From Lethocerus indicus (taxonomy: Eukaryota; Arthropoda; Insecta; Hemiptera; Belostomatidae): a stretch of 64,000 nucleotides of DNA. The notes under the pieces are model-generated. The model had not been told where the DNA came from. It was given only the letters and a program-made list of their open reading frames with translations, and searched no databases. Position numbers and translations under genes: made by a program. The stretch's first letter is position 1; every line of letters starts with the position of its first letter. Positions 53,413 to 64,000 of this stretch are shown piece by piece. The DNA is taken from contig JACDQD010000006.1 of NCBI GenBank assembly GCA_019843655.1, forward strand, positions 21,904,246-21,968,245, written 5' to 3'.

Positions 53413-55786
53413 AAAGAAATCCGAGGAGTGGGAGGCAATTTCAGGACGGTTTTTTACAGCTGATTGGAATTCTTTCTTCTAGAAGGGAATTTATTTTTCT
53501 TATTTTTCATTTCCTTTTTTTTTAAGCTTTACAAATAACAATAAAGGCGCATTGGAACAAAAACATGGAATATTGAAATATGGTACAAGAATTGTGCTGT
53601 ACATTTATATTTCTTCAAGACCTTTCTACATGTAACCGAGCATTAAGGGAAACGAAAACTAAACAGGATCTTCAGATAAATTAATAATGAAATAAATAAA
53701 ATTTGTTTTCTTTCTGCTACAATAATAATAATTTATTATTCTGATTCAATCGACTAATACTGAGCCTGCCAGTTCGTCAGGATAAAGTTTGTGAATAACC
53801 CCCAATGTCCCAGCGATGGTCTATATATGGCCGGATATTTCAAAGCGTATTTCCATAATACGCCGTCAGCAAGTAGGAAATAACGATGATATACCAGTTT
53901 CCTAACTGGGCGGACGGTCGACGGCTTTACGATGGCCTCTGTGTGCGGTTTTCGGTTAAGTACAGTGGCCAAAAGTTAGCCCGGAACACATTTTATCGCA
54001 TTAATTATTGAATAACTTCGGCTGAATTTCTCTCCCGAGGCGTGCAGAAGCAACAGTGGCTCCGACCGGGCCCGTGATTTAGCCGACACATTCCCGTTAA
54101 CTAAGAGCGCATTATGTAACTCAGTACTATCGCTGTAACACGTCCCTGCCCACAACATAAATATCCGAGTGCCCAACGATATGAATAATGGCGCGATTGA
54201 CTAAACGACCGAATAATTTAAACTAGTTACGGGGGGCTACAGTATATTATCGCAGAAATGTTTTCTTTTTCAATTCTGGTTGGACACTCCTGAGTATCCA
54301 GGTAAATGTCAATTAGCCTCTGTAATGATTTTAATTGATTTACTCATAAATACTATACTACTACGTTGGTTGTTTTATTCGATTAAATGATTCCTCAAAT
54401 TCGTTGCATGTCTACAATGGCTACGTACAATGAATAATTGTAGGAGAATATTTAAAGAATTAAAAACCGGTTGTGCATACCGAATGATAAACGGCCAGGT
54501 TAAATTATATGTGTACTCCTACAATCTACTGACCTGTAAAACGTCCGGTATAAATTAATGACGGTCGTTAATAACCGTCAAGTGTAGTTGTGGCGCTGCC
54601 TCTCTCAAAATCACTGTTATTACTCTGAGGTACGTTTTGAAATATTTTTGCTTAACGCCTTCTTGATGCTAAAGAAGGAACGATTTCATGTACTCAAAAC
54701 AGGAAATAATTATTTTTCATTCATAGGGTGCAAAAAATAGTACGTAGATTATGCGTTTTTAATTATTTTCTGATGTTTTATGATACTCTCTCTATTAATT
54801 CAATTTTAAAATTAATAACGAAATTAATATTGTAGCGAGGTACCCTGGTTTTATATATACTTAAATAGTGATTTCTAGGTCCCTTTAAATTGGGAATGTA
54901 TTTTTTTAAATGTTCTGTCGTGTGTCATCGACACAGAGATGAGTGATGTAAGGAAAACACTTCCAAACCATCCCCCCCCCCCGAAGGAAACTAGCTATTA
55001 TCCGGAGATCTGAAAGAGACGTCGTTAAGTGTGACTGATGACTGTTGGCCAGACGTCATGCCGTGTTCACATTTGTTAGCCCCCGTAATTCACCTCCCAC
55101 ATCAAAACGGTTCCTAAACGGGCTATTATTAGGGGCGGCCCTCGTAAACCTAAAGATGGGCTGCGTATCGACTTCTCCGCATGACTGCCGGGATGAACAA
55201 ATACGTTACAATTAATATAAGAAAGCGATAAGAAAAAGCCATATATATTATATTGCTGCCTGTGTCTTTTTACGCAATTGAACGTAGCCTCTGTTCTAAT
55301 TATAATTAAAAGTAGCGCTTAAGTCTACTATTTATTCGTAAATAACATTCATTGGCTGCGTATAAATCCGATATTTTTGTCGTTCTACTTCTCTACAATA
55401 TCATATTCCGACTATATAAATGTCAAACAGTTTTAATAGAGAAGTGTGGATGATTTTAATTTCTGGCCCCCGTATGTTCTTAGCCAAATAAATTTCAAAT
55501 TCAATTTCTATTGCTATTGGGAGCCCCCCCGTCTGATCTTTTCGAATTTATTCATGTATGGATATTTATGCAAATAAGGGGAAAAAAACATGGCTCGGCG
55601 TGAGACTCTACATCTGGCGTCCCTTTTCGAATATTTAAATGAACGCACGCTTCGCTCCGTACGCATTTCTCCCGACAGGAGCCCCGCGAGGGCCTTTTAC
55701 AATTTTATAAGGACGCGGTCTTGGGCCGGTGCCGCGGAATTGAAGTTTAAATAATTTATGACGACGGATATCCGCAGAACAGTACT

Positions 55787-55823
55787 GCCAATTCACTGTG
55801 ATATCCCGGTGCGGTGAATTGGC
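55787..55823. repeat. Perfect 10-bp inverted repeat
   Basis: GCCAATTCAC (55787-55796) and GTGAATTGGC (55814-55823) are exact reverse complements separated by 17 bases. It includes a CCAAT word on each strand. Possible symmetric binding site or foldback remnant. Confidence 0.45.
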
Positions 55824-58363
55824 GGAGTTTCAGCCATTCAGAGTCGAACGCCTCTTCCTTCTCGAAAGGCGTATATCAAACCTACAATATATGAGCGGAA
55901 TCTAGTCCGTATATGGCGGTTATCTGAAGTTATACGACTCTTTTATATCCGCATAAAGACTTATTTTAAGACCCATATATTTGCTGTATACCGTGTAGGG
56001 TCGGTATTTCACCATGATACTGAACGAATACTAGTGAGGATGGGCGAGAAGGTATCTCTCCTTACAGTTAAGATGTAACCATTTTAGTTTATAGTTTATA
56101 TTGTAACCATAATAACTGATTAATAATAAACTCAAATATTGTTTAGGAAATCTGTGTATTATTTATTACACCCGGCTTTCGCACAGAATTCCTGCGTAAT
56201 TATTTATTGTTAATATATGAGGATTCATGGAAGGCGCTGGAAAATCAAACTTTCACGTCAACAGAATTATGGGAGATCGATCTCTTAACTGGATTTTCAA
56301 TTATTCATAGCTCAATCAATCACCGGTTGTAATCAGTCTCAAATGTCCGTTATTTAACTGCGATTGGGAAGTTGACAACTAAACGAACTGGAAATACCGG
56401 CTGTTGAATCAACATACCGGTGTTTACCTTCAGTGTTCTCTCATTACAGTGCTCCACATTACTGTAGCATTATGTCAAGCCTTCGAACATTACCGAATCT
56501 ACAATAGGGCTATTCCAAACCAAAAATGTTAGAACTGTTAAAACAAAACCACAGACAAATAAATATTTTGTCATCAGTTGTTAAAAAAGACTTTTGATGA
56601 TGTAGAGTCTATGTTTTATATTAAATATGGATATTATTTTGATTCAATTTTTTATAGCATTACAAGAATTTAAAGATGATGTATAGATCTAAAATGAACA
56701 ACCTACAAATCAACCGGCATACAGTTTAGCTGTAACTACCAGAGATTTCAATAAATAATGCCGCCTCATGAAAAGTAAGTAGGAAGTGACCGGCTGCACA
56801 AAGTTGGCTCATATATTGCTAAGTAGGACTACAAATTTAAAAGTCGTTTAAACCTCTCCGGTACATATATCACTAGGAGCAACAAACAAACGGAAAAAGA
56901 ATTGGGGCGAGTCGTCGTTTATATTCAACTCGGAATGGCTTAATTCTGGTAAGAAGCGCTATATCTATGTTTGAATTTTAATAGCATTAAAAGCCGGCAG
57001 AAAGTGGGTCTTAGGATCAAGTAGCGCGTCGCGGAATAAGCGGTATAATTTCATCCCAAAAAATTAGGGCGGATCAAATGAGATTATTTTATGGGGGAAA
57101 TAACTTTTTCCTTCCGACTCTGCCAGCCATCCAGTAACTGGAGTATTTAGTCGAAGCATCTATCAATAAATTAGACAATATTGTAATAAATACACTTTAT
57201 AGTCCAGGCTGATTTTGTCGCATACAACAGAGTCAGGATTGAAACATAAAATGTTATATGTTACTTAAATATCTTGCATGTTGTAAAAACATAATCACAC
57301 ACATAAAGGCATAGTAGTTTGATGAATATATTTAATTCTAAAACAAATATTGTATTAAATTAAGCTTCCAATAGACGCGGATGTGAGTCATATTTATATT
57401 TTCACAATACAATAACCTTTATATATATTTTAAATTACCGGTCGATATCCTGTGTCATGACCGCATGACGCTGGATCTATTTCGACATCTCCCGTGATAG
57501 TGCAGCCATGTAATTAATACATCGAGTTGCTGTCAGCCAGTAGTCTGACTGATAGTACAAGAGAGTATATTGTACTCCGAATAACAATGCAATGAAAGGG
57601 CGGAGGGGATTTGCATTAACAGTGTAAGTCACTCACTTTATTACTGTTACAGATCGCCGTAATCTGCTTAACAGGCGATACGGACTTCTCGGCAAATACA
57701 TTAAAATGTTGTTAATTAGTTTATCGTGAATCCTCTTTCCCTTCCAATGAAATATTTCAGAAAATGTTCCTAACATCATGACAAATATATCGGCAGTGGC
57801 GAAACGCTCTCCCACTACGCTCGACTTCAAAGCACTGTCAACAGTATACACGACGGACGATGTCGTGTCCCCCCAACGGGAGTAAGTGTAGCGTTTACAG
57901 CATGTAAATCGTGCAATACTGGCCCTTTTATTTTGTTTCATAGCCGTGAAAAAAAAACGAGAAATGGAAAGTAAAAGGAAATATAAAAGGGGCTTGGGGC
58001 GGGGGCTTTTATGCGGAGGCCGGCTCGACTTATGCAACACGTTCAGTTTATTATTCAGCGTCGGCCGGGACCGGGGCGAAACCCCCCCCCCCGAGGGCCT
58101 AATCAATATCCCCAGTGAGCCTCGGTCCCAGGCTTGGTCACACTCGGGCTTCCCTCCTTCCCACCAACCTTGGAAGTCTCCAGTTCTATTCAGAGCCAGT
58201 CCTAAGAGGGCCCCACTATTTCCTCCGTCTATTCACCGAGAGTACATATTTTAGTTTCGGGGCTCAGAAAGGGTAAAGGACCCGGCGATGTTTAGACCTT
58301 AAGGATCGTCGTACTTGAAGACAACAAAATGGGAGAATCCGATGGAAAATTAATTTTATACAT

Positions 58364-58411
58364 CTCGCTGATTTGGTCTAGTGCCAAGCCGGTTTTGGCT
58401 CGCCATCTTCA
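58364..58411 (+). repeat. Dispersed repeat A, copy 1
   Basis: It aligns to 63758-63808 with about 40 of 48 positions identical and one 3-base gap. Shared blocks are CTCGCTG, TTTGGTCT, CCGGTTT and CGCCATCTTCA. Two diverged copies 5.4 kb apart in the same orientation indicate a transposable-element-derived family that I cannot name. Confidence 0.6.
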
Positions 58412-61400
58412 GTTGCATTTCGTTAGAAGTCTCATTTAGACTACTAAATTTGGAGTCTCATGATGCGCTAATTCGATTAATTATTCTCACTCTAATAGTA
58501 ATGCTCATTTTAAAGTGTATTGGGGTCTGCTAGGATAAGAGACTGGTGATATTCTCACATAAAACCGCTTTAGATTATGAGTATTTTATACAGTATTCAA
58601 TATAGCGTATATTGTTTTGTGAACGAAAGGCGTCCAGTTACTCCATCAGCCTCCCCGGTAAGTGTAAACGTTTATTTTCATTTTAAACTAACGGGCGATG
58701 ACAAACCATTATAGCTTTTATAATTAATATTCATTCTGTTGACCTACGGTGTGATTGTTTTATCGCGTGTCTGGATAAAACGAGTATTATCATAAAGATT
58801 TTGCCGAAAAGAATGTTTCCTTGAGAATGACGCTTGACTGTTAAAATAACCGAGTTACAGTAGGAACAAATTAATAATTATCAGGAAATATCGACAAATA
58901 ATAACGGACTTTTACTCAGCCTAGCAGAGTCATCTGTTGTTTTCATTTCAAATGTGATTAGGAAAAAATTGTGTATAATTTTAATACTAAAAATGAATTA
59001 CTAAACGAGTTAATATGAGTGTTCATTTTAATTATAGAATTTAATGAGGGAGCTCGCGGAAGAACGTATTCGATCGTAAAAATGGGCTGAATATATTGCG
59101 ACGATAGGGTTCGTTTGTTTTAGATACAAACCGAGGTGTTCGCACCGGGGCCGAAAAGTAAGGGCGTGACTTCACCGTAAAGAAATGGATACTGCACACG
59201 CCACAGCCCAATTCCAAAGCCGAGCGCGAAATAAGCTTCAGGCACAACGCCCTAGCCGAAGCCACAAAGAGGGAACCAAGTTGGAGCTACGCGGCTGTAA
59301 ATACGATAACGGACTGTGAGCTAGCGGCGGCGAGCCAACTTTAAAATAAATCTTTTTAAACGGCGGTTATTGTTTTTATCGTCTTTTACCTTTTCGGTAT
59401 TATCGGATTTAGTTAAATCAGCGTATCCTGCACCTCCAACTGAGTAGCTAAACATAATAATCGCACTAAACTAAGTATAAAAAACCAACTCATTTGTTAG
59501 AATAAATTCTACTTCCGATATCTTATATTATTGTTTTATGTCTCCAAATTTCAGGTCAATAAGACTATTACATTTTTTTTCTGAACACTCTGCATATACT
59601 GCACTTCATATTAAAAATATATACATAGTTATATGCAACAGAACGTAAATAAGGCATGAACTTCCAAGGTAATGAGGCAATGAAGTAGGTGAGTATTGGT
59701 TACGCGCTACAGTAGACACTTCAATTCCATTACCGTGAAGAACCTGGGGGAACAGGAATGTCGATATTTTCGTTTAATGTCTTGAATTTAGACAGCCGAT
59801 CGCCCCAATTTGCAATTCAAATACGATCCTAATTAACCTTCGTCCGGTTTGAAACCGTATTCGGTTTGTACCGGAGGTGTCCCCTCAGTGTATCAACCGA
59901 ATTACGGGTAATAGCCGGACACGGGTACCGACGGTCGATACGGCCAACGTTTCTGTAAACACAGGACCCAACAACAAATTTTCGCCCATGGAAATTATAG
60001 GGCTTTCCAAATGACACTTTTCTGACCTCTTTTCTCGCTTCTATCAAACGCCTATGTACGAGTTTATTTCCAGTTACTAGTGCGCGACGGAGAGGGGTGT
60101 ACCGTTAACTTTTAAAACTAAACATTGAATTTGTGAGAATGTGACAATTACTTTCGCATAAATGTAATTTAGCCTCAATCAACAACTCGCGGCAACTGGG
60201 CTCTGGCTGAACTAATAATAGCATCCAGGAATCGATGGTATTTTACTTTGACTGGCGATATTGTGAGTCGTCAAAACTCTAATCGCCGTTCCTTTATTGA
60301 ATTCTAGTTTCAGCTACTTTCGACTTCTGTAATTGAAATTAAATTTAATTTCTTATATAGGGCTTTTCGCAAGTATTAAATCATTTTCGAATTGCAGTGA
60401 ATATTCGAGTTAATGTCCGATGTAATTTAGTAATTTTGTTTACATTATTCTAAAATATAAGAACTTTATTAAATAAAACTGTTATAATGTTCTTATAGAA
60501 CATAGGCTCTCGAAATCCTCTCAAATTATAAACTAAAAAATTGGTTAAACAATCGAAACCCGTTAAATATAATTGCATATAGTTTAGAATACCTGTTATT
60601 ATTGTATATTGTTAGTGTTGTATATTGTACTGTGACAGTTTAATGCCCTACTAGTTTTAATGGTACGAAAATAACACGCGGCACCAAATGTCAAAATACG
60701 TTATGAAATCGCAGTTAGTGGTCAATTCATTACGCCGACATTGAACGACGAGTGGCATTCCTTCTAAAAATCATTAATAATCTTATTCTACTTAAAATAA
60801 GACAGTATAAAAAGCGAGTTGAAACAGCATTATTTTTTCATCGTACCTCATATATAATTACGAATCATGTCAATTTGTTTTTTTTTTACCGTACTCTGGC
60901 CCCTTTATTAGATTTTAAAACACGTATCGTAGTTTTCAATGGTCGATAATTAGAGTCTAGATTCAGTCGGCACTAAATAACAAGGACATAGTTTAATAGT
61001 GTCTAGCTCTTACCCAATTGAAATTTGCAATTAGTGAGAAAAGAACTACCGGGGCAATCTATTTCAGGAGAATAAACGTTTGATTCCTACTCCCCATGTG
61101 CTTTTTCTCTCTACTTTTAACTTTAATTAGGCAAATTAGAGATTTAAATCAATTGAAATTCCTCGATTAATTCATACATTTCATTTAAAAAAATTATTTC
61201 GGTATTGGGAATCGATCCTTACGAACTTCCTCAAGTGACGACAAATGTCCAAGTTCGAAGCCCAACTCATAATGTCATAATTACCTATTAATTCTAATAT
61301 TTGAATTTGTGAATAAGAAACTTTCGAGTGTTCATTAGTAGTTATTATTCATTAAATCCCGATTGTCCCTTGGCCTATACCCATTAGTAAGCTGGTTTAC

Positions 61401-63757
61401 ATTACAAGGCCTATCTACTGGGAGGGAGGATTCCAGATTCGATTTTTCACAGCCACAATAGGATTCGGGGAAGGCGATTTTTTTTTCCCCCGGCGAGGGA
61501 TAAAGTTCCCTGCGAAGGTTTAAAGAGAGGGAAAGCGGGGGGGGGGTGTACAAGTTTTAATAGACGTGGTCTCCCGAGATAAATTCCGAATTCAAATCAT
61601 CGGGTCCTGTGCCCCCGTCGGTTGGGCCGGTCTCCGAGGAAGTTTTGCCCAGGATAGGCCCAAGTTTTAGGCCACTCCTCCGAGTGCAGTTCCGACTAAA
61701 TCAATAGACTAGGAGGGTGGCACAACCCGTGACACGTAAATATCCGCTTCGGCGATCCCATTCGATTTATAATTGGATCGTGAATTGAGTTTCGAAGCCT
61801 TTCGAGGTGTGAAGGTCTCTTATAGTTTGGTATTTAACGTGCTAATTTATTGGGATTTTCCTAGAATATTCATAGATCAAAATTTTATTTAATGATGAAT
61901 TAAATTGTATGTATTGTATAAATAGTATTATCTATTATATTAATGTAGCTGATCGGTTATTAATAAATATCATTATCAATAGCTTTGAAAACCCAGCTAT
62001 ATTTGTATTGAATTTCGATTAAAATTTTAGTAATAACTACCTTGAAGTTATATTGAGTCTAATTAATGATTCCTAGGTATGATTCACGGTCGAGATTTGA
62101 TAACTAGTTGTTCGATTCCTGCTGTTGGACTCCAGTCGCGGAAAAGGGAAACTGAATCGGACGTCGCTGTATAAAAAACCGACTGTTTCAAATCCCCCCA
62201 TACCAGATAAGGAGACCCGTGTTCTGCTATGCACACGTAAAACAATGGAGTTAAATTAGGACAAGGAAAAGCGCAGGTTTTTTTTTGTCCGCATTTGGGA
62301 CCGGAACAAACGACGGTTGAATACCGAATCACAAGCTCGGACCGCGGCCCTACCTCTCTTATTTTCTACTTTGCCATTCAGGAAAGACAAAGACCTGTAA
62401 TTTCGACGGGATGAGGGGCGCGGACCCTGCAAACCCGGGTTTACACTTTTTGTTGCCCCTCACAAAGCGACTGAAGGGCACGGTCAGGCCGATCAAAAAT
62501 AAATTACAAACTTTCGGTGGCTCGTTAAATGTTTGTTTGAAACTAAAATTCCGCGCTCTCACTTTAGCAGTCCACATGGTTTCGTTTGTCAATAGTACGA
62601 CAAACGATATTTCCGTCCCCCCGGGTCTTGTACCTATTTTGGCTTCCCTTTCCGACCCTCTCTCGTATCTCTCCTCATTACTAATAGATGGCCAAACAGT
62701 TGTCCATATGGAACTATGGAAATAACCCCGTATATTTTCAGAATTAGTTCGTTTTAAATTTAAGATCAAACTGGTCTAGCAAAATTCTAAATTAACGAGT
62801 CCAGACTGAAGATTGCAAGGGTGTTGATAGATGTTAAATACCTCGAGGAACACCCCTAATTACTTCACTATGCAAAGCTCCGAATCAAACGTGAGTCGGC
62901 ATAGACAAAATTTAAGCGACGATTTTTATCGCGGACAAAGCAGAACTCATCGAAACGATTCCAATTAGGTGTAAAACAACACAGGAAAATGCTCGGGGCG
63001 AAAAGAGCGACAGGAAACGAAACCGCGGGTTAAAGCAGCGGGGTTTGGGATCGGTCAGATAAGCCATCTGGGCCCAGTCACGCTTCACACGACAGGGATT
63101 GCATTATCCGCTCCCGGACATCATCACCTGTAGGCAAATGCTTTTTGCCAAACCGATTTTATTTTTCCAACAAAATGTGGAATACTATTTTCATATTTAA
63201 AGATAATATGTGCGGTATTAAACTTAAATATTCTTCTAGTTCCGATTTAGAATGGAAATATATATTTAAAAATTGTTATAAATATGAAAGAAAGCACGAT
63301 TAAAATATATAATAGTTATCATTTCAGGAATTTACTTGTTCGTAGTGATCTTTGTATTCAAACATGTGCTAGATCGCGTTAACGATTTGGTATAAGAATT
63401 CTTCTGTTCGCCGGCGAATAGTTTTTAAATGTAATTTTCCTTTCTTTGTGGGCATCCTCTAATCTGAATGAAACACAATAAACGCGTAAAGATGGGGAAC
63501 ACGCCATATATTCTCCCTGATAGAACGGTCTAAACGCGTGCAATCATGGAGCTGTAAAATTTAAGGAGGATTTAAGGGCGGCCCATTGCATATTTGAGAA
63601 AATCATCTGCGATAAACAGTACTGAAACGTGCGCCACTCATGATTTAAGTACCTAAATTACCTTCGTTGCCCGAAATGTTATTTTTCTTGTTTAACGTTC
63701 CTGTTTTGTGGTCTGCGAGGGTTGGAATACCGTAGATATCATGTGTTTCTATCTCCT
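58412..63757. other. Non-coding stretch containing one more repeat copy
   Basis: AT-rich with no supported gene. It contains repeat B copy 1 (60632-60667), a 10-base G run (61537-61546) and GC-rich patches at about 61480-61760 and 62370-62700. Frames open in the last patch on both strands look compositional. Confidence 0.5.
60632..60667 (+). repeat. Dispersed repeat B, copy 1
   Basis: 36 bases match 63861-63896 at 33 positions with no gaps, beginning GTGACAGTTTAATG and ending with ATGG(T/C)ACG. Copy 2 is inside the left arm of the foldback element at the window end, so this is likely a solo or decayed fragment of the same family. Confidence 0.7.
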
Positions 63758-63808
63758 CTCGCTGGTTTGGTCTTTTGATAGACCGGTTTCGGCTGCTCGC
63801 CATCTTCA
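63758..63808 (+). repeat. Dispersed repeat A, copy 2
   Basis: Second copy of the repeat described at 58364-58411, lying about 30 bases before the foldback element. The adjacency suggests both belong to one composite or nested element. Confidence 0.6.
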
Positions 63809-63839
63809 ATAGCCGTGTTAGTCACTTTTGGCACTTTGG

Positions 63840-64000
63840 ATGTTTTTTGGGCATCCTCCGGTGACAGTTTAATGCGCTACTAGTTTCAATGGCACGGCGC
63901 ACCTAATACTAGCCCGCAATACAGGCCTGTCTTACATTTTAGTACTAGCGCCTTACAGTACAAGTGACAGTGACAGTGCAATGAGGATGCCCAAAAACAT
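63840..64000. mobile_element. Foldback / MITE-like palindromic element reaching the window end
   Basis: Terminal inverted repeats ATGTTTTTTGGGCATCCTC (63840-63858) and GAGGATGCCCAAAAACAT (63983-64000) are exact reverse complements apart from one T. The interior carries further inverted matches (GCGCTACTAGT near 63875 against ACTAGCGC near 63944) and a central palindrome ACAGGCCTGT (63921-63930). There is no coding capacity, as in non-autonomous foldback/MITE elements. The element may continue past the window, so the target-site duplication cannot be checked. Confidence 0.65.

Larger units (their letters stand above)
50164..58363. other. Non-coding stretch
   Basis: No recognisable genes. Contents are a TA microsatellite (53110-53149), a hairpin (53361-53412), an 11-base C run (54972-54982), an inverted repeat (55787-55823), another 11-base C run (58082-58092), and GC-rich patches at about 51960-52500 and 58000-58260. 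The 157-codon minus-strand frame at 57633-58106 resembles no known protein. Confidence 0.5.

Noticed and set aside
57633..58106. 157-codon minus-strand frame
   Set aside because: Its start lies in a C-run and GC-rich patch; no domain or gene signal.
1..64000. CRISPR arrays, bacterial operons, phage or retroviral genes
   Set aside because: No regularly spaced repeats, no Shine-Dalgarno-led gene clusters, and no transposase, reverse transcriptase or integrase motifs in any frame examined.

Overview
The window looks like arthropod, most likely insect, genomic DNA. It is AT-rich, full of stops in all frames, and scattered with GC-rich patches, homopolymer runs and microsatellites. No bacterial operon structure, ribosome-binding sites or phage-type genes are present. 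Only one protein-coding gene can be supported. The order of insect cannot be decided from this sequence alone.

The gene lies on the minus strand at about 6280-11232. It is a single very long uninterrupted exon of about 1,650 codons that I read as the N-terminal exon of the long isoform (Drosophila Unc13A type) of the synaptic-vesicle priming protein Unc-13. The support is as follows: an N-terminal helical segment; a long, poorly conserved, Ser/Pro-rich linker with SH3 ligands, including a RIM-BP-type RxLPQTP motif at residues 606-612; an acidic stretch; and a basic amphipathic helix with Trp1624 near the end that resembles the Munc13/Unc13 calmodulin site. The open frame reaches a stop at 6268, but a consensus splice donor (ACA|GTAAGT) sits exactly on a codon boundary at 6280/6279. 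The last three codons are therefore almost certainly intron, and the C1, C2B, MUN and C2C exons should lie off the left edge of the window. I found none of them in 1-6267.

Layout: 1-6273 is intron downstream of the exon. 6280-11232 is the coding exon. 11233 to about 11640 is a GC-rich leader or promoter-like region with an in-frame stop at 11392-11394. From there to 64000 (about 52 kb) I see no convincing coding sequence. That stretch is either an upstream intron leading to an alternative promoter or intergenic DNA. It holds a 3'-truncated U6 snRNA copy (minus strand, about 24378-24459), a degenerate tRNA-like/SINE-like fragment (35527-35600), a (CCCTCA)n array, long (GA)n and (TA)n microsatellites, several perfect short palindromes, and a set of related dispersed repeats at the right end. 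The last of these is a foldback element with near-identical terminal inverted repeats that ends at the last base of the window (63840-64000).

I did not find a multi-gene system. The most informative items are the Unc13-like exon with its docking motifs, the U6 fragment with a paired change in its 5' stem, and the foldback repeat family.
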